The notes beneath the pieces were generated by a model that saw nothing but the letters and a program-made list of their open reading frames with translations, was not told the origin of the DNA and did not search any database. The position numbers and the translations under genes were made by a program. Source: Methylobacterium sp. E-005 (GTDB lineage Bacteria > Pseudomonadota > Alphaproteobacteria > Rhizobiales > Beijerinckiaceae). Taken from it: a DNA stretch of 64,000 nt. The stretch's first letter is position 1. Every line of letters begins with the position of its first letter. Below are positions 57,493 to 64,000 of the stretch, one piece after another. The DNA lies in contig NZ_JAKSYG010000231.1 in the NCBI RefSeq assembly GCF_022829725.1, positions 33,114-97,113 on the forward strand, read 5' to 3'.

Positions 57493-57912
57493 TCAGGCGA
57501 TCCGGTCGGCGAGGGCGGCCTTTACGGCGGGGCTCGCCTGGAAGGTGCCGAGAACCTCCACGGAGGCGATGGCGGCGCGGGCGAGATCCGGCGTGACGTC
57601 GCTTGCCACGGTGGCGAGGCCGAGGACCTGGATGTGCAGGGGGCGCCCGGAATCGCGGGCCGCTTCGAGCTCGGCGCGCCCGAAATGCGCGATCCCCAGG
57701 CGGAGTTGGCGCCGGGCCACGGATTGGCGCAGGGCGTCGTCGTGGCGGTCGAGCTGGTTGCGCACGGCGGTGCGGATGAAGTCGGCCCGGTTGGCGTAGA
57801 AGCCGTCCCGGACCATCAGGTCGACGCGGCCGAGATCGACGAAGCCGAGATTGACCGTGATCTTCTCGCTGTCCGGCACCTTCAGCCGGGCCTCGGGTCT
57901 GGGGTCGTTCAT
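57493..57912 (-). CDS. ribbon-helix-helix (CopG-like) putative regulator
   Basis: The 139-residue protein has an N-terminal ribbon-helix-helix-like stretch (KITVNLGFVDLGRVDLMVRD, then YANRADFIRTAVRNQLDRH). A C-terminal region of unknown type (LHIQVLGLATVASDVTPDLA) follows. It lies 72 bp upstream of the PHB-depolymerase-like gene on the same strand and could regulate it. DNA-binding is inferred from pattern. Confidence 0.65.
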   Translation of the reverse strand: MNDPRPEARLKVPDSEKITVNLGFVDLGRVDLMVRDGFYANRADFIRTAVRNQLDRHDDALRQSVARRQLRLGIAHFGRAELEAARDSGRPLHIQVLGLATVASDVTPDLARAAIASVEVLGTFQASPAVKAALADRIA

Positions 57913-58001
57913 CGCCTCACCATCTCCAGGCCATCCGGTTGGATGGTCTAGAGATGGCTATGGGCAGGCGAAGCGCAAGGCGTCCCATCCCGGAAAGTCA
58001 C

Positions 58002-58140
58002 GGTTTCGAAAGGGCGAGCCCTTTCGCGGGTGCAGGGCAGAGCTCTGCATACGGGTTCGGCGCCCCCACCAGGGGGCCACCGAACCCGTGCGTCGGGGTT
58101 TTACCCCGACACCCCACCAAAGGGCTTGCCCTTTGGGATC
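58002..58140. repeat. hairpin-chain repeat, copy E
   Basis: Palindromes: CGAAAGGGCGAGCCCTTTCG, GCAGGGCAGAGCTCTGC, a long CGGGTTCGG...CCGAACCCG stem with inner CCCCC/GGGGG, GTCGGGGTTTTACCCCGAC, and CCAAAGGGCTTGCCCTTTGG. It begins two bases from the prpE stop codon. Confidence 0.88.
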
Positions 58141-58141
58141 C

Positions 58142-60067
58142 CTAGGTTTCGCCGATGCCGCGCCCTTTCAGGCTCTCGCCGATCTCGTCGAGGGCCGTGG
58201 CGTCGTCGATCGTGGCCGGCATCGTCCACGGTTCGTGGTCGGCGATGCGCTTCATGGTGGCCCGCAGGATCTTGCCCGAGCGGGTCTTGGGCAGCCGCGG
58301 CACGGTGAGCGCCAGCTTGAAGGCCGCCACCGGGCCGATCTCGTCGCGCACCTTGGCGACCAGTTCCTTCTCGATCGCCTTGGTGGGACGGTCGACGCCG
58401 GTCTTCAGCACCACGAAGCCGCAGGGCACCTCCCCCTTCAGCGCATCGCGGATGCCGATCACCGCGCATTCGGCCACGTCCGGATGGCCGGCCAGCACCG
58501 CCTCCATGCCGCCGGTCGAGAGCCGATGGCCCGCCACGTTGATGATGTCGTCGGTCCGCCCCAGGACCGTGATGTAGCCGTCGCCGTCGATCACCCCGGC
58601 ATCCGAGGTGTCGTAATAGCCCGGGAAGGTCGCGAGGTAGCTCGACCGCATCCGCTCGTCCGAGCCCCAGAGGGTCGGGAGGCAGCCGGGCGGCAGGGGC
58701 AGGCGGATCGCGATGGTGCCCATCGTGTCGGCCGGGACGGGCTTGCCGCCCTCGTCCAGCACCGCGACCCGGTAGCCCGGCATCGGCACGCAGGTGCTGC
58801 CGTGCTTCACCGGCAGCAGGCCGAGGCCCATCGGGTTGCCGGCGATCGGCCAGCCGGTCTCGGTCTGCCACCAATGGTCGATGACCGGGCGGTTCAGCAC
58901 CCGCTCGGCCCAGGCGACCGAATCCGGGTCCGCGCGCTCGCCGGCCAGGAACAGGCTGCGGAAGGCCGACAAGTCGTAATCGGCGATCCGGGCGCCGGCG
59001 GAATCCTCCTTCTTGATCGCCCGCAGCGCGGTCGGCGCCGTGAACAGGCACACGACGCCGTATTCGGCGACGACCCGCCAGAAGGCGCCGGCATCGGGGG
59101 TGCCCACGGGTTTGCCCTCGTACAGCACCGTGGTGCAGCCGTGCAGGAGTGGCGCGTAGACGATGTAAGAATGCCCGACGACCCAGCCGATGTCGGAGGC
59201 GCAGAAATAGGTCTCGCCGGGCTGCACGCCGTAGAGGTTGGGCATCGACCACGCGAGCGCCACGAGGTAGCCGCCCGTATCGCGGACCACGCCCTTGGGC
59301 TTTCCGGTCGTGCCGGAGGTGTAGAGGATGTAGAGCGGGTCGGTGGCGGCGACCGGCACGCACGCCGTCCGCTCCCCCGCCGCTTGGGCCGCTGCCACCG
59401 CCTCGGCCCAGTCGCGGTCCCGCCCCGGCACGAGCGTCGCCGCGGCTTGCGGGCGCTGGAGGATCAGGCAGGAATCCGGCTTGTGGCGCGAGGCGTCGAT
59501 CGCCGCGTCGAGCAGCGGCTTGTAGGCGACCACGCGGTTCGGCTCGATCCCGCAGGAGGCCGCCAGCACCACCTTGGGCGCCGCATCCTCGATCCGCACC
59601 GCCAGCTCGTTCGCCGCGAAGCCGCCGAACACCACGGAATGGACCGCGCCGAGCCGCGCGCAGGCCAGCATGCCGAACAGGGCCTCGGGCACCATCGGCA
59701 TGTAGAGGATCACCCGGTCGCCCTTGCCGACCCCGAGACCGGCCAGCACCGCGGCCAGCGTCGCGACTTCATCGCGCAATGCCCGATAGGTGATGCTGCG
59801 CTTCGTGCCGGTGACGGGGGAATCGTAGCGAATCGCCACCTGCTCCGCCCGCGGCCCGTCGGCATGGCGATCGACGGCGTTGTGGCAGGCGTTGAGCGAC
59901 CCGTCCGGAAACCAGCGGCCGTAGGGGCCGGAATCCGATGCGAAGGCCTGCTTGGGCGCCTGCGCCCAGTCGATCGCCCGGGCCGCGTCGAGCCAGAACG
60001 CCTCCGGGTCGCGAAGAGCTGCGTCGTAGATCTCCGGATAGCGGCCCGGAAGGCTGGCGGTCGTCAT
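58142..60067 (-). CDS. prpE: propionyl-CoA synthetase
   Basis: The 641-residue AMP-forming acyl-CoA synthetase has the nucleotide motif YTSGTTGKPKGVV, SDIGWVVGHSYIVY, the adenylate motif WWQTETGWP and the C-terminal catalytic lysine in RSGKILRATM. The opening YPEIYDAALRDPEAFW and the end HEPWTMPATIDD point to PrpE rather than AcsA. It activates propionate to propionyl-CoA, which enters the same acyl-CoA network as meaA and ccr. ATG 60067 gives the family length. Confidence 0.88.
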   Translation of the reverse strand: MTTASLPGRYPEIYDAALRDPEAFWLDAARAIDWAQAPKQAFASDSGPYGRWFPDGSLNACHNAVDRHADGPRAEQVAIRYDSPVTGTKRSITYRALRDEVATLAAVLAGLGVGKGDRVILYMPMVPEALFGMLACARLGAVHSVVFGGFAANELAVRIEDAAPKVVLAASCGIEPNRVVAYKPLLDAAIDASRHKPDSCLILQRPQAAATLVPGRDRDWAEAVAAAQAAGERTACVPVAATDPLYILYTSGTTGKPKGVVRDTGGYLVALAWSMPNLYGVQPGETYFCASDIGWVVGHSYIVYAPLLHGCTTVLYEGKPVGTPDAGAFWRVVAEYGVVCLFTAPTALRAIKKEDSAGARIADYDLSAFRSLFLAGERADPDSVAWAERVLNRPVIDHWWQTETGWPIAGNPMGLGLLPVKHGSTCVPMPGYRVAVLDEGGKPVPADTMGTIAIRLPLPPGCLPTLWGSDERMRSSYLATFPGYYDTSDAGVIDGDGYITVLGRTDDIINVAGHRLSTGGMEAVLAGHPDVAECAVIGIRDALKGEVPCGFVVLKTGVDRPTKAIEKELVAKVRDEIGPVAAFKLALTVPRLPKTRSGKILRATMKRIADHEPWTMPATIDDATALDEIGESLKGRGIGET

Positions 60068-60273
60068 CGGTCGGCGTTCCCCGTGCCGCTCTCCGGCGGC
60101 GGGGGCCAGAGTAGCGCATTCTCGCGCGGGGGCGAGACGGGTTCGCGCCCGTCGTGGGAACCGGGAAGCGCCGCGCGGCGGTCCCGCAGAATCCATCGTA
60201 AAACCGCCGCGGCGGGGCTCCCGACGCGGCGGCTGTCATGGTGGTACGCTATCGATAAAAGTGGATCAGCGGC

Positions 60274-60456
60274 TCAGTGCAGGGTGTCGCCGGCCCCCCG
60301 GAGCCGGTTGATCTCGTCCTTGAGGAGGAGTTTCCGTCGCTTCAGTTCGGCGATGTGGAGGTCGTTCGCCGAAGGCCTGTGGATCGCTTCGTGAATCTCG
60401 CGCTCGAGGGCTTCGTGCTTCCGGGCGAGTTGGCTCAGATGCGTCTGCAGCGACAT
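60274..60456 (-). CDS. DUF465 (YdcH-like) small protein, copy 1
   Basis: The 60-residue protein MSLQTHLSQLARKHEALEREI... consists of two helices. The KRRKLLLKDEINRLR signature marks DUF465. It probably forms a coiled-coil hairpin; function unknown. Divergent from a second member of the family 177 bp away. Confidence 0.85.
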   Translation of the reverse strand: MSLQTHLSQLARKHEALEREIHEAIHRPSANDLHIAELKRRKLLLKDEINRLRGAGDTLH

Positions 60457-60632
60457 GAGTCGAATCTCCTGTCATCGTTTCGACACGCCAAGACTGACAC
60501 AGGATGCCGCACCTGTTGAAGCGTTTTCTCCGGCTAAGCTTGGTGAAGGCTTCCCGGCATGGCTTGTCCCAGGGAAGGGCGTGACGCATGCTCTCATCGG
60601 GTGATGAGCGATCCTTTGGCCCGCAGGTGACG

Positions 60633-60851
60633 ATGGCGGACGAGTCGGGTGAGAACGCGCAGTCGGACCTCCAGGCCGAGCTGGCCCGGTTGCGCGAGGA
60701 GCACCGGGATCTCGACAGCGCCATCGAGGCGCTGGAGCGCAGCGTCGCCGGGGATCAACTCCAGATCCAGCGCCTGAAGAAGCGTAAGCTCACCCTGCGC
60801 GACCGGATCTTCCATATCGAGGACGCGATCACGCCGGACATCATCGCCTGA
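60633..60851 (+). CDS. DUF465 (YdcH-like) small protein, copy 2
   Basis: The 72-residue protein MADESGENAQSDLQAEL... has the signature LKKRKLTLRDRIFHIED near the C-terminus, parallel to KRRKLLLKDEINRL of the divergent copy. ATG 60633 follows GCAGGTGACG; an upstream ATG at 60588 would add 15 residues. Upstream of purE, but 78 bp apart. Confidence 0.82.
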   Translation: MADESGENAQSDLQAELARLREEHRDLDSAIEALERSVAGDQLQIQRLKKRKLTLRDRIFHIEDAITPDIIA

Positions 60852-60929
60852 TGCCGGTGGACGCCGTCCCGCGCAGCCTTGCCGCAGGGCCGCCGCGCCT
60901 GTAAGCGCCCTCTTTTGCCGGGATCAACG

Positions 60930-61427
60930 ATGGCGTCGCCTCCGGTTGCGATCATCATGGGCAGCCAGTCCGACTGGGCGACCATGCGGCACGCCGCCGA
61001 GACGCTCGACGCGCTGGCCGTGCCCTACGACGCGCGGATCGTCTCGGCCCACCGCACCCCCGACCGGCTCGTCGCCTTCGCCAAGGGCGCGGTCGCGGCC
61101 GGGTTCAAGGTCGTGATCGCGGGGGCGGGCGGCGCCGCCCACCTGCCCGGCATGGCGGCGGCGATGACCCGCCTGCCGGTCTTCGGCGTGCCGGTGGAGT
61201 CGAAGGCGCTCTCGGGACAGGACAGCCTGCTCTCCATCGTGCAGATGCCGGCCGGGATCCCGGTGGGCACCCTGGCGATCGGCCGGGCCGGAGCTGTCAA
61301 CGCGGCGCTGCTCGCCGCATCGGTGCTGGCGCTCTCCGACCCGGATCTGGCGGAGCGTCTTGACGCGTGGCGCGCGGCTCAGACCGCATCGGTGGCCGAG
61401 CGGCCGGAGACGGAAGCGACATCGTGA
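60930..61427 (+). CDS. purE: N5-carboxyaminoimidazole ribonucleotide mutase
   Basis: The 165-residue enzyme interconverts N5-CAIR and CAIR in purine synthesis. The N-terminal substrate motif MGSQSDW, the catalytic His in SAHRTPDRL, the AGAGGAAHLPGM loop and VPVESKALSGQDSLLSIVQMP are all present, marking class I PurE. The stop overlaps purK as GTGA (61424-61427). Confidence 0.95.
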   Translation: MASPPVAIIMGSQSDWATMRHAAETLDALAVPYDARIVSAHRTPDRLVAFAKGAVAAGFKVVIAGAGGAAHLPGMAAAMTRLPVFGVPVESKALSGQDSLLSIVQMPAGIPVGTLAIGRAGAVNAALLAASVLALSDPDLAERLDAWRAAQTASVAERPETEATS

Positions 61428-62533
61428 CGGACAAGACCCTCGGCCCCGGCTCCACCCTCGGCATCGTCGGCGGCGGGCAGCTCGGGCGCATGATCGCGCT
61501 CGCGGCGGCGAATTACGGCCTCAAGGTGCACGTCTACGCCCCCGACCGCGACAGCCCCGCTTTCGATGTCGCCGCCCGCACCACCTGCGCGGCCTACGAC
61601 GATGCGGAAGCCCTGGCGGCCTTCGCGCGGAGCGTCGATGTCGTCACCTACGAGTTCGAAAACATCCCCCACGCCACCGCCGACATCCTGGCGACGCACG
61701 CCCCCCTGCACCCGAACGCCCGGGCGCTCTCGACCACGCAGGATCGCCTGTCGGAGAAGGAATTCATCAACGGGCTCGGCATCCCGACCGCGCCGTTCCA
61801 GGCGGTCGATACACCGGACGATCTCGACCGGGCGATCGCGGCGATCGGCCTGCCGGCGGTGCTCAAGACCCGCCGTTTCGGCTACGACGGCAAGGGTCAG
61901 CGCATCCTGCGGGAGCGGGCCGAGGGCGACCGCAACGCCCTGTTCGCCGAGTTCGGCGGCGCGCCGCTGATCCTCGAAGGCTTCGTGCCGTTCGAGCGCG
62001 AGGTCTCGGTGGTGGGCGCCCGCGCGCGCGACGGCAGCTTCGCGGCCTTCGACCTGTGCGAGAACGAGCACCGCGACCACATCCTGGCCCTGACCCGGGT
62101 GCCCGCCCCCGGCCTGACCCCAGCGACCGGCCGCGCCGCCCTCGACATCGCCAAGCGCATCGCCGACGCGCTCGATTATGTCGGCGTGCTCGCCGTCGAG
62201 ATGTTTCTGGTGCGGGAGGACGGGGTGGAGCGGCTCGTGGTCAACGAGATCGCGCCGCGGGTGCACAATTCCGGCCATTGGACCATCGAGGGCGCGCAAA
62301 CCTCGCAATTCGCCCAGCACGTCCGGGCGGTCTGCGGCTGGCCGCTCGGCGATCCGGCCCGGACCGGCGGCCTGCCGGTGGAGATGCGCAACCTGATCGG
62401 CGCCCAGGCCGACGGTTGGCACGCGCTGCTGGCCGAGCCCGGCGCCCACCTGCACCTCTACGGCAAGGGCGAAGCCCGGCCCGGCCGCAAGATGGGGCAC
62501 GTCACCCGGCTGGGATCCGAACCGGTCGGCTGA
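61424..62533 (+). CDS. purK: N5-carboxyaminoimidazole ribonucleotide synthetase
   Basis: The 369-residue ATP-grasp enzyme makes N5-CAIR from AIR, ATP and bicarbonate. GIVGGGQLGRMIA is at the N-terminus. The ATP-binding segment PAVLKTRRFGYDGKGQ, EGFVPFEREVSVV and the Mg2+/substrate loop VNEIAPRVHNSGHWTIEG follow. The start is GTG 61424, coupled to purE. Confidence 0.95.
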   Translation: MTDKTLGPGSTLGIVGGGQLGRMIALAAANYGLKVHVYAPDRDSPAFDVAARTTCAAYDDAEALAAFARSVDVVTYEFENIPHATADILATHAPLHPNARALSTTQDRLSEKEFINGLGIPTAPFQAVDTPDDLDRAIAAIGLPAVLKTRRFGYDGKGQRILRERAEGDRNALFAEFGGAPLILEGFVPFEREVSVVGARARDGSFAAFDLCENEHRDHILALTRVPAPGLTPATGRAALDIAKRIADALDYVGVLAVEMFLVREDGVERLVVNEIAPRVHNSGHWTIEGAQTSQFAQHVRAVCGWPLGDPARTGGLPVEMRNLIGAQADGWHALLAEPGAHLHLYGKGEARPGRKMGHVTRLGSEPVG

Positions 62534-62851
62534 GGCCCCAAAGGCACACCTGTTCCGTTGCGTGACGGCCCGAGCGCCTGAGGTAGTGCCGGCGCGCGCG
62601 CGAGCCATACCTTCGCCACATCCCACCGCTTCCACCACGGCGTGGTCGGTGCCGAATGCTGCCGGTCGATTCACCCACTCCGGGACGGGCGACGGGTCGG
62701 ATCGCGCAGGGGCGCTTCTTAAGCCGGCCTTCACCGTGATGCGCGACGGTGCCCCGGAGCGGGTGTGCCCGGCGCGCGGCGCGGGCTCTGGAACGGCGAG
62801 GGGCGGGGCGGGCGCGCGGGATGCGGGTCGCGCCTCGGGGAGAGTGGGGCG
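62534..62851. other. gene-free stretch between purK and the TPR lipoprotein gene
   Basis: About 318 bp. Frames here have only low-complexity Ala/Arg/Pro content. I see no repeat, hairpin with T tract or recognisable operator. It should contain the promoter of the lipoprotein gene. Confidence 0.5.
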
Positions 62852-63724
62852 ATGATCGTACGCAACGGGCTGGCACGGAAGACGGCGCTGATCGGCGCGG
62901 CCCTGGTCTCGGCCGCGGCGCTCGCGGGCTGCGAGACCGTCGGGAGCGCCGCCGGACCGCGCCAATACGCGGTGCTGGAGACGGATACGACCGGCGCCAC
63001 CACGGTCAACATCGCCTCGCTGTCCGAGGTGATCCAGCGCAATCCGAACGACGCGGCCGCCTACACCACGCGCGGCGCCGCCTATGCCCGCGCCGGCCAG
63101 TTCAACGACGCGATCGCGGATTTCACCAAGGCGATCCAGCTCGATCCGAACTCGGCCTCAGCCTACAACAACCGGGCGCTGGCCAGCCGCCAGATCGGCC
63201 GCGACGGCCCCGCGCTGCAGGATTTCACCAAGGCGATCGGCATCGATCCGAATTACGGCCCGGCCTATATCGGCCGCGCCAATGTCGAGCGCGCCCAGGG
63301 CAACCTCGATCAGGCGCTGAACGACCTCAACGTCGCGATCCGGCTCATGCCGGAATCGGCCGAGGCCTACCATGCCCGCGGCCTCGTGCGGCAGAAGCAG
63401 GGTCAGGAGACCCAGGCGATCGCCGATTTCGACGCCGCCATCGACCGCAACCCCTTCGTGGCCGCCCCCTACGCGGCCCGTGGCCAGAGCCTGATCGCCA
63501 CCAACCAGTACGGCAAGGCGATCGAGGACTACAACGCGGCGCTCAACGTCAACAACAAGGACGCCACCTCCTGGGCGTATCGCGGCCTCGCCTACGAGAA
63601 GCAGGGCCAGCGCAAGGAGGCGATGGAGAATTACCAGCGCGCCTCGACCATCGACCCGAACAACTCTGTCGCGCGCGCCGGCCTCGGTCGGGTGCAGGGC
63701 GGGGTCGGTACGCTATTCAACTGA
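62852..63724 (+). CDS. TPR-repeat outer-membrane lipoprotein (NlpI-like)
   Basis: The 290-residue protein has a lipoprotein signal with lipobox LAGC (Cys about residue 27). About six tetratricopeptide repeats follow from residue 55, each with the A-AY-NRA, G---AI-DF-KAI-LDPN consensus. TPR lipoproteins of this size scaffold envelope proteins, for example peptidoglycan hydrolase regulators. The partner is unknown. ATG 62852 follows GGGGAGAGTGGGG. Confidence 0.88.
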   Translation: MIVRNGLARKTALIGAALVSAAALAGCETVGSAAGPRQYAVLETDTTGATTVNIASLSEVIQRNPNDAAAYTTRGAAYARAGQFNDAIADFTKAIQLDPNSASAYNNRALASRQIGRDGPALQDFTKAIGIDPNYGPAYIGRANVERAQGNLDQALNDLNVAIRLMPESAEAYHARGLVRQKQGQETQAIADFDAAIDRNPFVAAPYAARGQSLIATNQYGKAIEDYNAALNVNNKDATSWAYRGLAYEKQGQRKEAMENYQRASTIDPNNSVARAGLGRVQGGVGTLFN

Positions 63725-63743
63725 CCGCGCGACGATCCGAAGG

Positions 63744-63885
63744 CGGTTTCAAACGGTCGAGACCTCGTGAGGGTGCAGGGCAGGGCCCGGCGAAACAGGT
63801 CTCCGGCCCCCTTCCGGGGGTCGAAGACCTGTTCGTCGGGGTTTCACCCCGACACCCCACCAAAGGGCTCGCCCTTTGGAAACCC
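63744..63885. repeat. hairpin-chain repeat, copy F
   Basis: A degraded first block (GGTTTCAAACGG) is followed by a long GAACAGGTCT-like stem with inner CCCCC/GGGGG, then GTCGGGGTTTCACCCCGAC and CCAAAGGGCTCGCCCTTTGG. Same orientation as A and E. It lies between convergent genes. Confidence 0.86.
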
Positions 63886-63899
63886 CTTGTTCGCCGGGG

Positions 63900-64000
63900 T
63901 TACGCCGCCAGCAGGCCGTTCTCGTCCTGCGTGATCCGGCGCAGGTGATGGGCGGTGTCGCCGAGCTGGTACTCGATCATGGCGAGCCGCTTGAAGTGGT
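63900..64000 (-). CDS. C-terminal fragment of an unidentified protein (5' part outside window)
   Basis: An open minus-strand frame enters at the right edge and ends at TAA 63900-63902. Only 32 residues are visible (HFKRLAMIEYQLGDTAHHLR...GLLAA), mostly helical. Too short to assign. Confidence 0.5.
   Translation of the reverse strand, partial: HFKRLAMIEYQLGDTAHHLRRITQDENGLLAA

Overview
The window is GC-rich, densely coded alphaproteobacterial chromosome. It most likely comes from Methylobacterium or a close relative. The grounds are an ethylmalonyl-CoA mutase (meaA) placed divergently from crotonyl-CoA carboxylase/reductase (ccr), a membrane-bound formate dehydrogenase operon, a NepR-type anti-sigma factor, and the overall gene style. 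I saw no rRNA, tRNA, CRISPR array, prophage or complete insertion sequence. Most of it is core or housekeeping chromosome with small accessory patches.

Layout. 1-3.1 kb: end of an M16 peptidase, a ParD/ParE-like pair whose toxin is frameshifted, a ring-cleaving dioxygenase-like VOC protein, and ferredoxin-NADP reductase with a strong terminator. 3.1-10.5 kb: a large AsmA-like envelope protein, a Bcp peroxiredoxin, an M23 peptidase, a Uma2 protein and small unknowns. 10.5-14.6 kb: three polysaccharide genes. 14.6-18.7 kb: two chemoreceptors. 19.0-22.8 kb: meaA and ccr, the core of the ethylmalonyl-CoA pathway. 23-32 kb: transporters, an omega-aminotransferase with a divergent XRE/cupin regulator, an M20 hydrolase, an L,D-transpeptidase and exported small proteins. 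32.4-38.4 kb: formate dehydrogenase operon fdoG-fdoH-fdoI-fdhE. 39-46.3 kb: orphan NepR-like protein, sulfate uptake operon sbp-cysTWA, LysR/azoreductase and cysteine synthase. 46.4-60 kb: envelope and secreted proteins, an amidohydrolase-MFS operon, a broken PAS-PAS chemoreceptor, an Old Yellow Enzyme, a PLA2-like protein, a PHB-depolymerase-like esterase and propionyl-CoA synthetase. 60-64 kb: two DUF465 proteins, purEK and a TPR lipoprotein.

How genes connect. meaA, ccr and prpE all concern C3-C5 acyl-CoA metabolism. The formate dehydrogenase delivers electrons from periplasmic formate to quinone. sbp-cysTWA and cysK carry sulfate uptake towards cysteine.

The most notable observation is that the formate dehydrogenase catalytic gene reads through an in-frame TGA. 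The TGA sits at the selenocysteine site and is followed at the proper distance by an 18-nt SECIS-like hairpin, so the organism is very likely Sec-decoding. Other points of interest are six copies of a composite hairpin-chain repeat always placed at gene 3' ends, three further intergenic inverted-repeat families (one inside the fdo operon), a frameshifted toxin beside an intact antitoxin, and a chemoreceptor interrupted by a single TGA.
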